The notes: generated from the sequence alone by a model not told the origin. A stretch of 64,000 nt of DNA from Rhodococcus sp. 105337 (GCF_012844225.1 NZ_JABAGQ010000008.1:124001-188000); one strand, 5' to 3'. Positions 27,132-36,455 are shown, counted from the stretch's first letter. Numbers and translations are program-made.

Positions 27132-28037
27132 ATGACCGACGCGAGCACCGAACCCACCGCCACCGATTCCGTCGTGGACGCGCTGCGCGGGGCCGTGGCG
27201 TCCGTGGAAGCGGCCATTGTCCGTCTCGAGGGCGAAGACGCGGCTCCGGACACCGTGGAAAGCGTGCTCGCATCCGTAGGGGCGCCCGCCCTGGGCGATA
27301 TCGTCACGCGCCACAACGCCCTGACCAGGGCTGCCGCGATAGTCGACCACCGCGGCACGCTGCCCGACGCAGATTGGACGCCGCTGGCCGAACTCGGGTC
27401 GCGGCTCGACGAGACCGTCGCGCGCGTGCAGGCTCACGCGTCGGCCCTGCTCGACGGAGCCGACGCGGACAGGCCGGTGCCGGAGCACCTGGAATACCTG
27501 CACACGATCGCGGTCGAGGAACGACTGGGCGAGACACTCCAGTTGCTCGTGCTGGTCGAGGACTGTCTGTTTCTGTGGCATCGCGTTCGCATCGCCCGGG
27601 AGGGTTCCGATCCGGGGGTCGTCGCGGCTGCCCGGTCCGCGCTCGCGCGGCACTTCGAGGGGGACGCCGACCTGTTGCGACGGGCGCGCAGGACCCTCGC
27701 GCGGTTCGCGGAGGGATCGCCGCTGGAGGTGGTTCGCCGGCTGTCCTCGAGCCGCACCACACGCGCACTGTCGACACTGCGGCGCGATCTCGACGACTAC
27801 CGCGCGGCCTTCCGGGCCGATGACGCCGGCTGGCTCGCGGACGAAGATCCGGATGTCGCCGAGGCACTCGACTCCATCGACAGTCCCCTCAAGGCGGTCG
27901 GCGGAGCGCTCGGCGACGTCCTCGAGCGCGGTCGTGCCCGGGTGACGGAAACGTTGAGCCGCGACGACGGGGACAGGGCAGACGGGGACAGAGCAGACGA
28001 GGACAGGGGATCTGCCGCGGATCCCGACCGGGCGTAA
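27132..28037 (+). CDS. Hypothetical helical protein with repetitive acidic tail
   Basis: A 301-residue, largely alpha-helical, strongly acidic protein with no signal or membrane segment and no motif I recognise. The last 30 residues consist of Asp-Arg-Ala-Asp-Gly repeats encoded by a 15-bp tandem repeat. It is divergent from the WS/DGAT gene, with start ATG 27132. Coiled-coil-like heptads occur around residues 150-215. Confidence 0.65.
   Translation: MTDASTEPTATDSVVDALRGAVASVEAAIVRLEGEDAAPDTVESVLASVGAPALGDIVTRHNALTRAAAIVDHRGTLPDADWTPLAELGSRLDETVARVQAHASALLDGADADRPVPEHLEYLHTIAVEERLGETLQLLVLVEDCLFLWHRVRIAREGSDPGVVAAARSALARHFEGDADLLRRARRTLARFAEGSPLEVVRRLSSSRTTRALSTLRRDLDDYRAAFRADDAGWLADEDPDVAEALDSIDSPLKAVGGALGDVLERGRARVTETLSRDDGDRADGDRADEDRGSAADPDRA
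27969..28009 (+). repeat. 15-bp tandem repeat, about 2.7 copies
   Basis: Units 27969-27983 (GGGGACAGGGCAGAC) and 27984-27998 (one difference) are followed by a partial third unit. They encode the Asp-Arg-Ala-Asp-Gly repeats at the end of the hypothetical protein. Confidence 0.85.
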
Positions 28038-28085
28038 CGCCCTCTAGCCCACGGATACCTCGAGCTGCTAGGTTCGCTTTATCTC

Positions 28086-28100
28086 CCTAGATGCTCTAGG
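28086..28100 (+). promoter_or_regulatory. Probable PadR operator
   Basis: CCTAGA-TGC-TCTAGG is a perfect 6-3-6 inverted repeat ending 3 bases before the GGAGG of the PadR gene. A further CTAGG lies about 20 bp upstream (TGCTAGGTTC). The position over the start of transcription suggests autorepression. Confidence 0.55.
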
Positions 28101-28112
28101 TATGGAGGGTTC

Positions 28113-28469
28113 GTGTTCATCGACAAGGATCTGGTCGCAGCCTCGGCGACGCCCCTGGTACTCGGCATACTCGCCGAGGGCGAGTCCTACGGATACGCAA
28201 TCCTCAAGCGGGTCAACGAGCTGTCCGGCGGTCGCATCCAATGGACCGACGGAATGCTCTACCCCCTGCTGCATCGCCTCGAGCGCGCGGGCTATGTGGT
28301 TGCGAGCTGGCATATCGCCGAGAACGGCCGTCGGCGCAAGCACTACACACTCACCGATGCCGGCACCGAGATCCTCGTCGAACGCGCGGCGCAATGGTCG
28401 GTCGTCGCCGCGGCCCTCGAGAAGGTGTGGCAGTCCGCGCTGCCCCCGGCGGCAGAAGGGTTGACGTGA
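28113..28469 (+). CDS. PadR-family transcriptional regulator
   Basis: A 118-residue regulator with the PadR winged helix: LVLGILAEGESYGYAILKRV, then DGMLYPLLHRLERAGYV and RRRKHYTLTDAG. The start is GTG 28113 with GGAGG 4 bases upstream. Its stop touches the start of the following membrane protein, so the pair is one transcript, a common arrangement in which PadR represses itself and its partner. Confidence 0.92.
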   Translation: MFIDKDLVAASATPLVLGILAEGESYGYAILKRVNELSGGRIQWTDGMLYPLLHRLERAGYVVASWHIAENGRRRKHYTLTDAGTEILVERAAQWSVVAAALEKVWQSALPPAAEGLT

Positions 28470-29815
28470 TGGACGCCGACGCCCAACTCGAATCCCAGAT
28501 CGCCCGCTGGCGCGGCTACGTCTCCGGTCACCGGGTGATTTCCCCGCTCGACGTCGACGAGATGGAAGGCCACCTGCGGGATCAGGTCGAGGATCTCTCG
28601 GCTGCCGGGCTGACGTCGAGCGAAGCGTTCCTGGTCGCGGTGGGACGCATGGGCAGCGTGGACGAGATTTCTCGCGAGTTCGCCCGCGAACATTCCGACC
28701 GCCTGTGGAAGCAACTCGTGCTCGTTCCGGCAGGCACCGAGTCCGCCTCCGGCCGGCATCCGCGTGAGATGGGCGTGGTGATCGCGCTCGCGGCCTGCGC
28801 GGGGGTGGCCGTCAAAGCCGGACTGGAGTGGCTCCCGGAGCAGGCACTGGTACGCAATGCCTCGCTGTTCGTGTTGCCGTTCCTCGTCGCATACTTCGCC
28901 TGGAAGCGCGACATGCCGGTGCGCGCCGCGGCGGCCCTGGCGATTCCGTTCCTGCTCACGGCGTCGGCGCTGAACCTTTTTCCGTTCGTCGCCGTCGGCT
29001 CCACCGAAATCATCGCGGCGATCCACGCCCCCATTCTGTTGTGGCTCGTCGTGGGAGTCGCGTACGTGGGAGGCGAGTGGCGATCCCAACGGCGGCGGAT
29101 GGACTTCGTGAGGTTCACCGGAGAGTGGGTCGTCTATCTGACCTTGCTCGCGCTCGGCGGCGCGGTCCTCGTCGGACTCACGCTCGGGGCCTTCGGTGCG
29201 CTGGGCGTCGACGTCGAGTGGTTCCTCGAACAATGGGTCGTGCCCTTCGCGCCCCCCGGGGCGATGATCGCGGCGGCCTGGCTCGTCGAGGCCAAACAGG
29301 AGGTGATCGAGAACATCGCTCCCGTCCTCACCCGGGTGTTCACGCCGCTCACCGTCGCGATGCTGCTTGCGCTGTTCGTCGCGTCCGTGGCATCGCGCAG
29401 CATCCTGGGCGTCGATCGCGAACTGCTCATCCTCATGGATCTGATCCTGGTGCTGGTGCTCGGGCTGTTGCTGTATTCCATCTCCGCCCGCGACCCGCAC
29501 GCGCCTCCGGACGTGTTCGACACTCTTCAGGTCGTTCTGGTCGCCGCAGCGCTGGCCGTCGACGCACTCATGCTCGCCGCGATGCTTACGCGGATCGCCG
29601 AGTTCGGATTCACCGCCAACAAGGTGACGGCGCTCGGGCTGAACCTGGTCCTGCTGGTCAACCTGGTCGGGGCCGGATGGTTCGGCGTCCGCTTCTTGCG
29701 ACGCCGTTGCGGTTTCGACGCCGTGGAACGCTGGCAGACGCGGTACCTGCCCGTCTACGGCGTGTGGGCCGCGGTTGCGGTCGTCGTCATCCCGCCGCTG
29801 TTCGGGTTCGGGTAA
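28469..29815 (+). CDS. Permease-prefix-domain membrane protein paired with PadR
   Basis: A 448-residue protein. Residues about 1-75 form a soluble helical domain (EMEGHLRDQVEDLSAAGLTSSEAF) like the permease prefix / HAAS domain that usually follows PadR genes. About ten hydrophobic helices follow from residue 90 to the end. No transport motif is visible. The ATG overlaps the PadR stop (TGATG); a GTG one codon earlier is possible. It is probably a stress-responsive membrane protein under PadR control. Confidence 0.82.
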   Translation: MDADAQLESQIARWRGYVSGHRVISPLDVDEMEGHLRDQVEDLSAAGLTSSEAFLVAVGRMGSVDEISREFAREHSDRLWKQLVLVPAGTESASGRHPREMGVVIALAACAGVAVKAGLEWLPEQALVRNASLFVLPFLVAYFAWKRDMPVRAAAALAIPFLLTASALNLFPFVAVGSTEIIAAIHAPILLWLVVGVAYVGGEWRSQRRRMDFVRFTGEWVVYLTLLALGGAVLVGLTLGAFGALGVDVEWFLEQWVVPFAPPGAMIAAAWLVEAKQEVIENIAPVLTRVFTPLTVAMLLALFVASVASRSILGVDRELLILMDLILVLVLGLLLYSISARDPHAPPDVFDTLQVVLVAAALAVDALMLAAMLTRIAEFGFTANKVTALGLNLVLLVNLVGAGWFGVRFLRRRCGFDAVERWQTRYLPVYGVWAAVAVVVIPPLFGFG

Positions 29816-29825
29816 CGACCGGGGT

Positions 29826-30485
29826 CTACCGATCCTCCGGCGTGACGAGGCCGGTACGGAAGGCGATCGCGACGAGTCCGGCGCGGTCGCGCGCACGCAG
29901 TTTGGTGAGGATGCGGGTGACATGCGTGCGGACCGTTGCGGGACTGATGAACAGCTTCGAGCCGATCCCCTCGTTCGACAGACCCAGGCCGACCTCGGCA
30001 AGGATCTCGCGTTCCCGGTTCGTGAGTCCGTCGAGTTGCCCGGTGTCGCGCGCGCCCGCCCCGCGTGCGGCGGCCTGCATCACGCGCCGGGTGACAGTCG
30101 GCGAGAGCATGGCGTCCCCGCCCGCCACGGTGCGGATCGCGTTGCGGAGATCTCCGGGTGCGGTGTCCTTCACGAGGAAGCCGACGGCACCCGCACGGAT
30201 CGCGTCGAGCACGTTGTCGTCGGTGTCGAATGTCGTGAGTACCACCACGTGCACGTGGGAAAGCGCCGGATCGCCGATGATCCGGCGGGTCGCGGCGATT
30301 CCGTCGGTCCCGGGCATCCGAATATCCATCAGCACCACATCGGGACGCGTCTCGGTGACCACGCGCACGCCTGCGTCCCCGTCGTCCGCCTCGCCCGCCA
30401 CCACGATGTCGTCCGTGCGCTCGAGCAATGCGCGCAGTCCTTCACGCACAAGAGCCTGATCGTCGACGAGCACGACCCGGATCAT
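29826..30485 (-). CDS. NarL/LuxR-family response regulator
   Basis: A 219-residue response regulator. The receiver domain has the acidic pair DD near residue 8, phospho-acceptor Asp54 (VVLMDIRMPG), Thr near 82 and Lys in GFLVKD. A LuxR helix-turn-helix occupies about 155-215 (LTNREREILAEVGLGLSNE). The start ATG overlaps the kinase stop by 4 bases, making the kinase/regulator pair translationally coupled. Target genes unknown. Confidence 0.95.
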   Translation of the reverse strand: MIRVVLVDDQALVREGLRALLERTDDIVVAGEADDGDAGVRVVTETRPDVVLMDIRMPGTDGIAATRRIIGDPALSHVHVVVLTTFDTDDNVLDAIRAGAVGFLVKDTAPGDLRNAIRTVAGGDAMLSPTVTRRVMQAAARGAGARDTGQLDGLTNREREILAEVGLGLSNEGIGSKLFISPATVRTHVTRILTKLRARDRAGLVAIAFRTGLVTPEDR

Positions 30486-31636
30486 GACGGACCTCCTGCG
30501 GGAATGCGGGCATCGACGACGAATCCTCCGCCGTCCGGAGTGCCGGTGTCGACGGTCCCGCCCAGCAACGCGACGCGTTCGCGCATGCCGGTCAGGCCCC
30601 ATCCGGTGGTGCGGCCACCCCGCGACCCGCGGCCGTTGTCACTCACGCAGACTCGCAGTACATCGTTGTGGTGGTCCAGGGCGACAACGACTCTCGTCGC
30701 ATCGGAATGACGGAGGACGTTGCTCAGAGCCTCCTGGATCACCCGGTACGCGGTCGCGTCCACCACGGCGGGCAGTGTTGCCGGGGTGCCCCGGGATTCG
30801 ATGTGCACCGCTACGCCTGCGTCGGAGACGGTGTCGACGAGTCGAGGGATCTCGGCGAGTCCGGGTGTAGGCGAGTGGTCCCCGCGTGCTGTGGTGCCGG
30901 CGGGGGAGCGGAGTGCCTCGACCGTGGCATGCAGTTCGGACACCGCGCGCGAACACGAGTCGCGAACGGCCACCAGCGATCGGCGTGCGAGGGCGGGATC
31001 GTCGTCGAGGGACTCGGCAGCCACGTCGGTGTGCAGCGAGATCACGGACACGGTGTGCGCGAGCAGGTCGTGGAGATCGCGTGCGATCTGCAGCCGTTCG
31101 CGTTCGACGCGACGGGCGGCCTCGCGTTCGCGCTCGAGGCGGGCCGCGTGTTCCCTGCGGACCAGTTCTCGGCCGAGTGCGCGTCTGGACCGCACGCTGT
31201 CGCCCAGTGCGATCACCGCCGCCATCAGACCCACCGACCCCGCCGATTCGAATCCGAGCAGGTAGGCAAGATCATCGCCCTGGAACATCCTGACCGCTGT
31301 CGAGAGGATCACCAGCGCGCCCGAAACGGCGATCGCCCATCGCAGGTGCCCGGACTCCGCGGCCGAGTACAGCGCCACCGCAAGCGGGAGGGCCAAGCCG
31401 ATGGGCGGGAACCCCAGGGCGTAATACGCCACCAGGACGGCGGCCGTGACGAGCAGAACGGTGACCGGGCGCTGCCGGCGGAAGAAGACCGGTGCGGCGA
31501 ACAACGCGCCGAACAGGAAGGCGAGCGCAGGTGGCCCCTGCTCGCCGCCCCCGAGATCGGCGGCGATCGCGATGCAGATGATCGCGAACAATCCCCCGGC
31601 GAGGAGCGCATCGGTCGTGCGGTCCTGCCGGAACAT
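30482..31636 (-). CDS. Sensor histidine kinase, HisKA_3 type
   Basis: A 384-residue membrane kinase. About five hydrophobic helices occur before residue 150, and a coiled linker of Arg/Glu covers 155-180. The dimerisation/phosphoacceptor box is ERLQIARDLHDLLAH (His189), and the C-terminal ATPase has SDATRVVVAL, DNGRGSRG and GWGLTGMRERVALLGG. It has no large extracytoplasmic domain, so the signal may be sensed in the membrane. ATG 31636 (MFRQD) is chosen; longer in-frame starts up to 31750 exist. It acts with the downstream response regulator. Confidence 0.92.
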   Translation of the reverse strand: MFRQDRTTDALLAGGLFAIICIAIAADLGGGEQGPPALAFLFGALFAAPVFFRRQRPVTVLLVTAAVLVAYYALGFPPIGLALPLAVALYSAAESGHLRWAIAVSGALVILSTAVRMFQGDDLAYLLGFESAGSVGLMAAVIALGDSVRSRRALGRELVRREHAARLEREREAARRVERERLQIARDLHDLLAHTVSVISLHTDVAAESLDDDPALARRSLVAVRDSCSRAVSELHATVEALRSPAGTTARGDHSPTPGLAEIPRLVDTVSDAGVAVHIESRGTPATLPAVVDATAYRVIQEALSNVLRHSDATRVVVALDHHNDVLRVCVSDNGRGSRGGRTTGWGLTGMRERVALLGGTVDTGTPDGGGFVVDARIPAGGPS

Positions 31637-31814
31637 ATTTCCGGCTGCTGGGCTGGTCTGCGCGGAGATGGTCGGTGCCTTTCCTCCGGTCGTGCGTGTG
31701 ATCACCGTTCCGGGCGGCAGTGACGGAGTACCCGGCGATCCCGCCCGCACGTGTGGCGATCGGCGCTACGTCGGCGAGATTACCGGCGGCCGCCTGGACC
31801 CGGACCAGAAATGC

Positions 31815-31848
31815 GCGTACGGCGAGGGGTCGTCACCTCGCCGTACGC
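31815..31848 (-). terminator. Hairpin terminator of the small membrane protein gene
   Basis: A perfect 13-bp stem (31815-31827 with 31836-31848), 8-base loop, followed on the minus strand by a short T run (GCATTTC). It separates the small membrane protein gene from the two-component system. Confidence 0.8.
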
Positions 31849-31872
31849 CCGTGAGCGGAACTACCGGGCGTG

Positions 31873-32406
31873 TCACCCGACCCTAGCCTCGACCGGCACA
31901 GGCGTGGACGTGCGAGCCGCGAGCACCTTGAACAACGCGACGAAGGCCAGGACGGCAGTCACGCCGCTCATGGTCAGACGAACCCAGTGGCCTGTCTCGA
32001 ACTCGACCGCGGTCTGTCGGAGAACCTCGACAGAATGCACGGCGGCCCCTTCGTCGAACATGATCGTGTTCCGTGGCCAGAAGTAGAAGGCCGAGAACGC
32101 GAACTCGCCGAAGACCAGCGAGATCAGGCTCGCCACCGCCCACGGCCGGACCTTCTTGTCGCGCCGGAGCAGGAACACGGACGCCACTGCGAGGGCTACC
32201 GTCAGCGCACCCAGAGGCGGGAAGAAGTCCGACGGACCGGCTTCCGACATGAACTCGACGGTCAGATCCAGAGACGCCGGGGGATCGTGGAAAACGTTGG
32301 GGTAGAGGATGACTGTTTCGGTGAGGATTGCACCGAACGCGATGAGCGTGACCCAGCTGTAGGCCACGATCACCGCGGTACGGGGCGAGAAAGTGTTGTG
32401 TGTCAT
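31873..32406 (-). CDS. Four-helix membrane protein, DUF1772-like
   Basis: A 177-residue protein with four predicted membrane helices (about 12-38, 60-80, 92-112, 140-162) and conserved-looking polar residues in FGAILTETVILYPNVFHD and ETGHWVRL. The layout resembles DUF1772/anthrone-oxygenase-like membrane proteins, but the match is loose. ATG 32406 is used; the open frame extends only 10 codons further. It is the second gene after an NAD-binding protein, 81 bases apart. Confidence 0.7.
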   Translation of the reverse strand: MTHNTFSPRTAVIVAYSWVTLIAFGAILTETVILYPNVFHDPPASLDLTVEFMSEAGPSDFFPPLGALTVALAVASVFLLRRDKKVRPWAVASLISLVFGEFAFSAFYFWPRNTIMFDEGAAVHSVEVLRQTAVEFETGHWVRLTMSGVTAVLAFVALFKVLAARTSTPVPVEARVG

Positions 32407-32487
32407 GGTGACGACGCTAGTTTTCCGGCGTGTCACCGTCGTCCGTCCGGCGACGTAACCGCAGTACGACTTCCGACGTAGGCCGGA

Positions 32488-33147
32488 TTACCGGAGTGCG
32501 TCCAGCGCCTCGCCGATCGGCGTGTCGCCGTTGTTGAATTCGATGGTGAGACCGGCGGTTTCGGGTCGCTCGAGTACCGCGGCGGCGACGGCTGCCACAT
32601 CTGCACGCGACACTTCGCCCGGTTCGGTCGCGCCGTGACCCGCGATGTCGATGCGGCCCGTGGGCGGATCCAGCGTGAGTTTGCTCGGCCCGAGGATCGT
32701 CCAGTCCAACTCGGCGGCCCGCAGATGCGTGTCGGCCGCGGCCTTCGCCTCGGCGTAGGCGTAGAAACTGTTGTCCTCCGGCACACCGTGATCCGGACGC
32801 GACCCGTAGTAGGAGATCATCACATACCGCCGGACACCCGCCTGCTGCGCCGCCGTCATCGATGCGATGGCGGCGTCGCGATCCACGGCGTATGTGCGGA
32901 GCGCGCTGCCCCCGCCTGCGCCTGCGGACCACACGACCGCATCGTGACCCTGCAGCAACTCGTTGAACGCGAGCGCATCGAGTTGTTCGACGTCGGCAAC
33001 CACCGGCGTGCCGCCGGCGGCGCGCACGTCGTCGGCGTGGTCGGGATTGCGGATGACCGCGCTGACCTCGTGGCCGGCGTCGGAGAGGAGACGTTCGAGG
33101 TGGAGCGCCACCTTGCCGTGTCCGCCGAAAACCGCGATACGTGCCAT
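32488..33147 (-). CDS. NAD(P)-binding atypical SDR (NAD(P)H-binding family)
   Basis: A 219-residue Rossmann protein with the atypical SDR motif GGHGKVALHL near residue 8, VVWSAGAGG near 72 and YYGSR in place of the classical catalytic region. It ends with a nucleotide-sugar-epimerase-like DVAAVAAAVLERPET segment. Relatives act as NAD(P)H-dependent reductases or stress-linked regulators. Start ATG 33147. It is followed on the same strand by the DUF1772-like gene and preceded by an lhgO remnant. Confidence 0.85.
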   Translation of the reverse strand: MARIAVFGGHGKVALHLERLLSDAGHEVSAVIRNPDHADDVRAAGGTPVVADVEQLDALAFNELLQGHDAVVWSAGAGGGSALRTYAVDRDAAIASMTAAQQAGVRRYVMISYYGSRPDHGVPEDNSFYAYAEAKAAADTHLRAAELDWTILGPSKLTLDPPTGRIDIAGHGATEPGEVSRADVAAVAAAVLERPETAGLTIEFNNGDTPIGEALDALR

Positions 33148-33223
33148 GTCGATGCTCCTAGCGTCGTGGGAAGTCCTTCCGGTGAGCATGCCCGTATCCG
33201 GTCGTCTCTACGCGTGGGTGTCC

Positions 33224-33430
33224 TCAGCGCACGCGTTCGAGGGCCGTCGCGACGAGGTGTTCGGCAATGGCGAGGGACGACGTGGCGCCGGGTGACGGGG
33301 CGTTGCACAGGTGAACGAGGCGTCCCTGTCCGGCGATGACGAAATCGTCTTCGAGGCTGCCGTCGGCGTTCATCGCCTGCACCCGGACACCGCGCGGTCC
33401 GGCGTGCACGACACCGCTGTTGTGGCCGGT
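33224..33430 (-). pseudogene. lhgO: Internal-deletion remnant of L-2-hydroxyglutarate oxidase (lhgO)
   Basis: Reading the minus strand from 33430 to the TGA at 33224, the frame gives [11 protein letters not shown], the FAD-site motif found near residue 50 of LhgO/YgaF. It then runs straight into [18 protein letters not shown] and [19 protein letters not shown], which are the last 60 residues of the same family. About 290 residues between them are missing, as is the N-terminal FAD-binding GxGxxG. The remaining 68 codons cannot make a functional flavoprotein. This is the clearest gene ruin in the window. Confidence 0.8.
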
Positions 33431-33462
33431 CCAAGAGCAGCACCGGCGACAATACCGTTCCG

Positions 33463-33483
33463 GTGTTACGTAAAAGTGTTACG
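33463..33483 (+). promoter_or_regulatory. Direct repeat upstream of the GntR-type gene
   Basis: GTGTTACG occurs at 33463-33470 and 33476-33483 (13-bp period); the first copy is also part of the palindrome TTACGTAA. It lies 10 bases before the GntR start and may be its operator. Confidence 0.4.
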
Positions 33484-33492
33484 GTGTGCGGT

Positions 33493-33834
33493 ATGGCCTA
33501 CAAGTACGAAGCCGTCGCAACCGATCTCCAGCACCGGATGACGTGGAACGAATGGGCAGTCGGCGACCAGCTCCCGGGGATCCACGAGCTCGCGGCTCAC
33601 TACGCCGTGTCCCCGTCCGTCGTGAAGGACGCGCAGGAAGTGCTGCGGAAGGAGGGGTTCATCGAGACGCGGCAGGGGAGGGGCTCCTTCGTCGTCTCGA
33701 TCCCGGAACCGGGGGACATGACGCTCGGCATCCGACGGCACCTCGAGGCGATCCGGGCGGATCTTGCCGAGGCCCGCGACGCGGTGGTGCGCGCGGAACG
33801 CCGACTCGCGGAGCTGAGCGAAACAGTCGTGTAG
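33493..33834 (+). CDS. Short GntR-family regulator without effector domain
   Basis: A 113-residue protein with a GntR winged helix (GDQLPGIHELAAHYAVSPSV, then EVLRKEGFIETRQGRGSFV). A C-terminal amphipathic helix (about 75-112) is probably for dimerisation only. It lacks the FadR, HutC or YtrA effector domain in full length, closest in size to the YtrA type. ATG 33493 is chosen over the frame start at 33463. A perfect hairpin follows. Its neighbours give no clear target. Confidence 0.85.
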   Translation: MAYKYEAVATDLQHRMTWNEWAVGDQLPGIHELAAHYAVSPSVVKDAQEVLRKEGFIETRQGRGSFVVSIPEPGDMTLGIRRHLEAIRADLAEARDAVVRAERRLAELSETVV

Positions 33835-33846
33835 GACGCGTGACAG

Positions 33847-33887
33847 GCCTGTGGCCCGCAGATCTTCCGGATCTGCGGGCCACAGGC
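33847..33887. terminator. Bidirectional hairpin terminator
   Basis: A perfect 18-bp stem (33847-33864 with 33870-33887) with a 5-base loop lies between the convergent GntR and 3-hydroxybenzoate hydroxylase genes. Confidence 0.9.
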
Positions 33888-33914
33888 GTGATCGTCGCGC
33901 GGGGGTGTCCCGGC

Positions 33915-35111
33915 TCAGCGGTTACGGTCCGAGGAGTAACCCCACAGCCAGTCCGTGTACTTGTAGCTCGAGGTGTCGCGGATGCGGAACAACTCGTTGC
34001 GAGCTTCGCGGCCGGCACCGTCGAGGTGCCACAGGTCGCCCCACATCCGGCCGGTGGTGAGGATGCGGTTGCAGCGCGGCGCGCGCTCGGCGTTGACGTC
34101 CTGCAGGATCTTCGGCCAGTTCGCGTTGTCGCCCTTGTAGTCCTCGGACGCGTAGTCGGCGAGGCACTTGGCATCCTCGAGGGCCATTACGGCGCCCGAC
34201 GCGAGGTACTGCAGCGGCGGATGTGCGGCATCGCCGAGAAGGAGCATGCGGCCGTCGACCCAGTTGTCGATCGGATTGCGGTCGAACATCGGCCACCAGC
34301 GGTCCGTCCACAGGTACTTCAGGGCGGAGCGGACACTTTCGTGGCAGTGGTCGTAGGCGTGCGCGAGTTCCTCGGGGCTGCCCCACTTCTCCTCGCCGCG
34401 CAGGAACGCCGGCGACTGGAAGACGGCGACTTGGTTGAGCATCTCGCCCTGGCGAAGCGGGTACTGGATGAAGTGGCAGCGCGGGCCGATGTAGCCCACC
34501 ACGTCCTCGATGTCCTCTTCGAGGGGGACTTCGTTCATCGGGAAGGTGCCGCGGAACGCGACGTAGCCGGAGCCGACGGGCTTGTCGTCGGACAGCTTGG
34601 GACGCAGGCGCGAGTGCAGCCCGTCCATCCCGAGCGCGATGTCACCGATGTGCTCTTCGCCGTTCTCGAGGATGACGCGCACGGTGTCGCCCTCGGTGAC
34701 GACATCGGTCACCGTCGAATCGGTGCGGAGGTCGGCTCCCGCGCGACGTGCAGCGGCAACGAGTACCGAGTGCAGGTCGGAGCGGTGTACCACGAAGTAC
34801 ACGCCGCCGTAGTGCTCCTGGTAGTCGCGGCCGAGGTTTACCTTGGTGAGGATTTCGGCGGTCACAGCGTCGCGGAAGACGAGGTTCTTGGGCAGCACAC
34901 CCTTGGCGATCACCTCGTCGTAGACGCCGAGCGACTGGAGGATGCGCGAGCCGTGCGGTCCGATCTGGAGTCCGGCGCCCACCTCACCGAACTCGGCGGC
35001 GCGCTCGAAGAGCGTGACGTTCGCACCCTTCAAGGCGAGAGCGAGGGCGTTGGCGACGCCACCGATGCCGCCGCCGGCAATCAGTACTCGCGCGTCCTTC
35101 AGATCGGACAT
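33915..35111 (-). CDS. 3-hydroxybenzoate 6-hydroxylase
   Basis: A 398-residue class A flavoprotein monooxygenase that converts 3-hydroxybenzoate to gentisate with NADH and O2. The FAD-binding IAGGGIGG is at residues 11-18, the DG motif in [11 protein letters not shown] near 165, and the FAD-ribityl motif [17 protein letters not shown] near 300. The blocks [33 protein letters not shown] and [16 protein letters not shown] match the characterised Rhodococcus jostii 3HB6H as I remember it. It lies in a minus-strand pair with the transporter, adjacent to the divergent gentisate ring-cleavage genes. High confidence in function. Confidence 0.93.
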   Translation of the reverse strand: MSDLKDARVLIAGGGIGGVANALALALKGANVTLFERAAEFGEVGAGLQIGPHGSRILQSLGVYDEVIAKGVLPKNLVFRDAVTAEILTKVNLGRDYQEHYGGVYFVVHRSDLHSVLVAAARRAGADLRTDSTVTDVVTEGDTVRVILENGEEHIGDIALGMDGLHSRLRPKLSDDKPVGSGYVAFRGTFPMNEVPLEEDIEDVVGYIGPRCHFIQYPLRQGEMLNQVAVFQSPAFLRGEEKWGSPEELAHAYDHCHESVRSALKYLWTDRWWPMFDRNPIDNWVDGRMLLLGDAAHPPLQYLASGAVMALEDAKCLADYASEDYKGDNANWPKILQDVNAERAPRCNRILTTGRMWGDLWHLDGAGREARNELFRIRDTSSYKYTDWLWGYSSDRNR

Positions 35112-35142
35112 GACACTCCTTCGGGTGGGGGGAATTGTGAGA

Positions 35143-36399
35143 TCAGTGAGTGAGGATCGGGCCGCGCGGCGCGTCGTGGCGGACGGGGAACTTCTGCCAG
35201 ATCACCGTGAGCAACAGCGCCGAGATCAAGGCGCTGACGCCGAAGAGGATGAAGTTCGAGTGGGCGCCGAGTCCGGCGGCGAGCAGCCATCCACCGATCT
35301 GTGGGGCGGCAACGGCACCGATCCGGCCGACGCCGAGAGCCCAGCCGAGCGCCGTGCCCCGCAGGTGGTCGGGGTAGTACGACGCGACGGCCGCGATGAT
35401 CAGTGCCTGGGTGCCGTGGGTACCGACACCGGCGATCACGAAGATCAGGTACACCGCGGCGACCGGCGGATCGAGCAGCAGGGTCAGCAGCGCGACACCG
35501 GCCATCAGCGCGGCGACGATGCTCGTCGGCACCGAACCCCAGCGCACGCCGCCCCAGGCGGTGACGAACGAGCCGACGACGGCGCCGAGGTTGAGCGCCA
35601 GCGCGAAAGTCAGCGCGTTGCCCAGGTCGGTGCCCTCACCTTGCATGAGCTTGGGAAGCCAGGTGCCGAGGCCGTACCACGAGAGCAGGGTCACCACGGT
35701 CACCGCCGCGAACATGATGCTCACGGCGCGGAAACGGGTACCGAGCAGTTCCTTGAAGCCGCCCGCGGCGTTGCCGGGATGGGCATCGGGGGCGTGCTTG
35801 GGCAGCACCTTGATCGCCAGCGGAACGAGAATGAAGAGCGGGATCAGCGCGAAGAGGAACATCGGGCGCCAGCCCCAGTGGGGAATCACCGGGATGCCCA
35901 CGAGGGCCGCGATCGAACCGCCGATCGGCACGCCGGACATCATCATCGTCGCGACGGCGGCGCGCCACTTGTTCGGCACCAGTTCGGCAGCCAGGGCGTT
36001 GGACGTCGGCACCAGTCCGCCGAGGCCGATTCCGGCGATCAGGCGCAGGATGCCGAAGACCGCAGGTCCGGGAGCGACGGCACACAACGCGGTGAACACG
36101 GAGAGGACGACAACGCAGCCGACCACCGCCTGTTTGCGTCCGATCGCGTCGGACAGCCGGCCCGCGAGAACGGCGCCGATCATCATGCCCAGGAATGCCA
36201 GGCTGCCGAGTGTGCCGGCCGTCGAGGAACTGATTCCCCATTCGTCCTGCAGGCTGGGGATCACGTTGCCGTAGACGATGAGGTCGTATCCGTCGAATAC
36301 GACGAACAGCCAGCAGACGACGACTGCTGCGATGCTGCCGGGAGCCATGGGCAGACGGCGTGCACCGGAGGCGACGGTGGCCCCTGGGGAGATGTGCAT
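35143..36399 (-). CDS. Aromatic-acid MFS transporter (AAHS family)
   Basis: A 418-residue, 12-helix major facilitator. Helix 1 has [10 protein letters not shown], the aspartate pair typical of aromatic acid:proton symporters such as PcaK and GenK, and loop 2-3 has [11 protein letters not shown]. The function is probably uptake of 3-hydroxybenzoate or gentisate, given that the hydroxylase gene follows 31 bases downstream on the same strand. ATG 36399 ([11 protein letters not shown]) is the family-like start. It is divergent from the IclR gene, only 48 bases away. Confidence 0.9.
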   Translation of the reverse strand: MHISPGATVASGARRLPMAPGSIAAVVVCWLFVVFDGYDLIVYGNVIPSLQDEWGISSSTAGTLGSLAFLGMMIGAVLAGRLSDAIGRKQAVVGCVVVLSVFTALCAVAPGPAVFGILRLIAGIGLGGLVPTSNALAAELVPNKWRAAVATMMMSGVPIGGSIAALVGIPVIPHWGWRPMFLFALIPLFILVPLAIKVLPKHAPDAHPGNAAGGFKELLGTRFRAVSIMFAAVTVVTLLSWYGLGTWLPKLMQGEGTDLGNALTFALALNLGAVVGSFVTAWGGVRWGSVPTSIVAALMAGVALLTLLLDPPVAAVYLIFVIAGVGTHGTQALIIAAVASYYPDHLRGTALGWALGVGRIGAVAAPQIGGWLLAAGLGAHSNFILFGVSALISALLLTVIWQKFPVRHDAPRGPILTH

Positions 36400-36455
36400 G
36401 AATCCAACGTTGATGCGCTCACGTGCTCGGTGCAATAAAGTTCTTCTATGCAGAA
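36400..36455. promoter_or_regulatory. Divergent promoter region, transporter/IclR
   Basis: The 48 bases between the two divergent starts must hold both promoters and probably the IclR operator. TTCT-ATGC-AGAA (36444-36455) is an inverted repeat that overlaps the IclR start codon. Confidence 0.4.
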
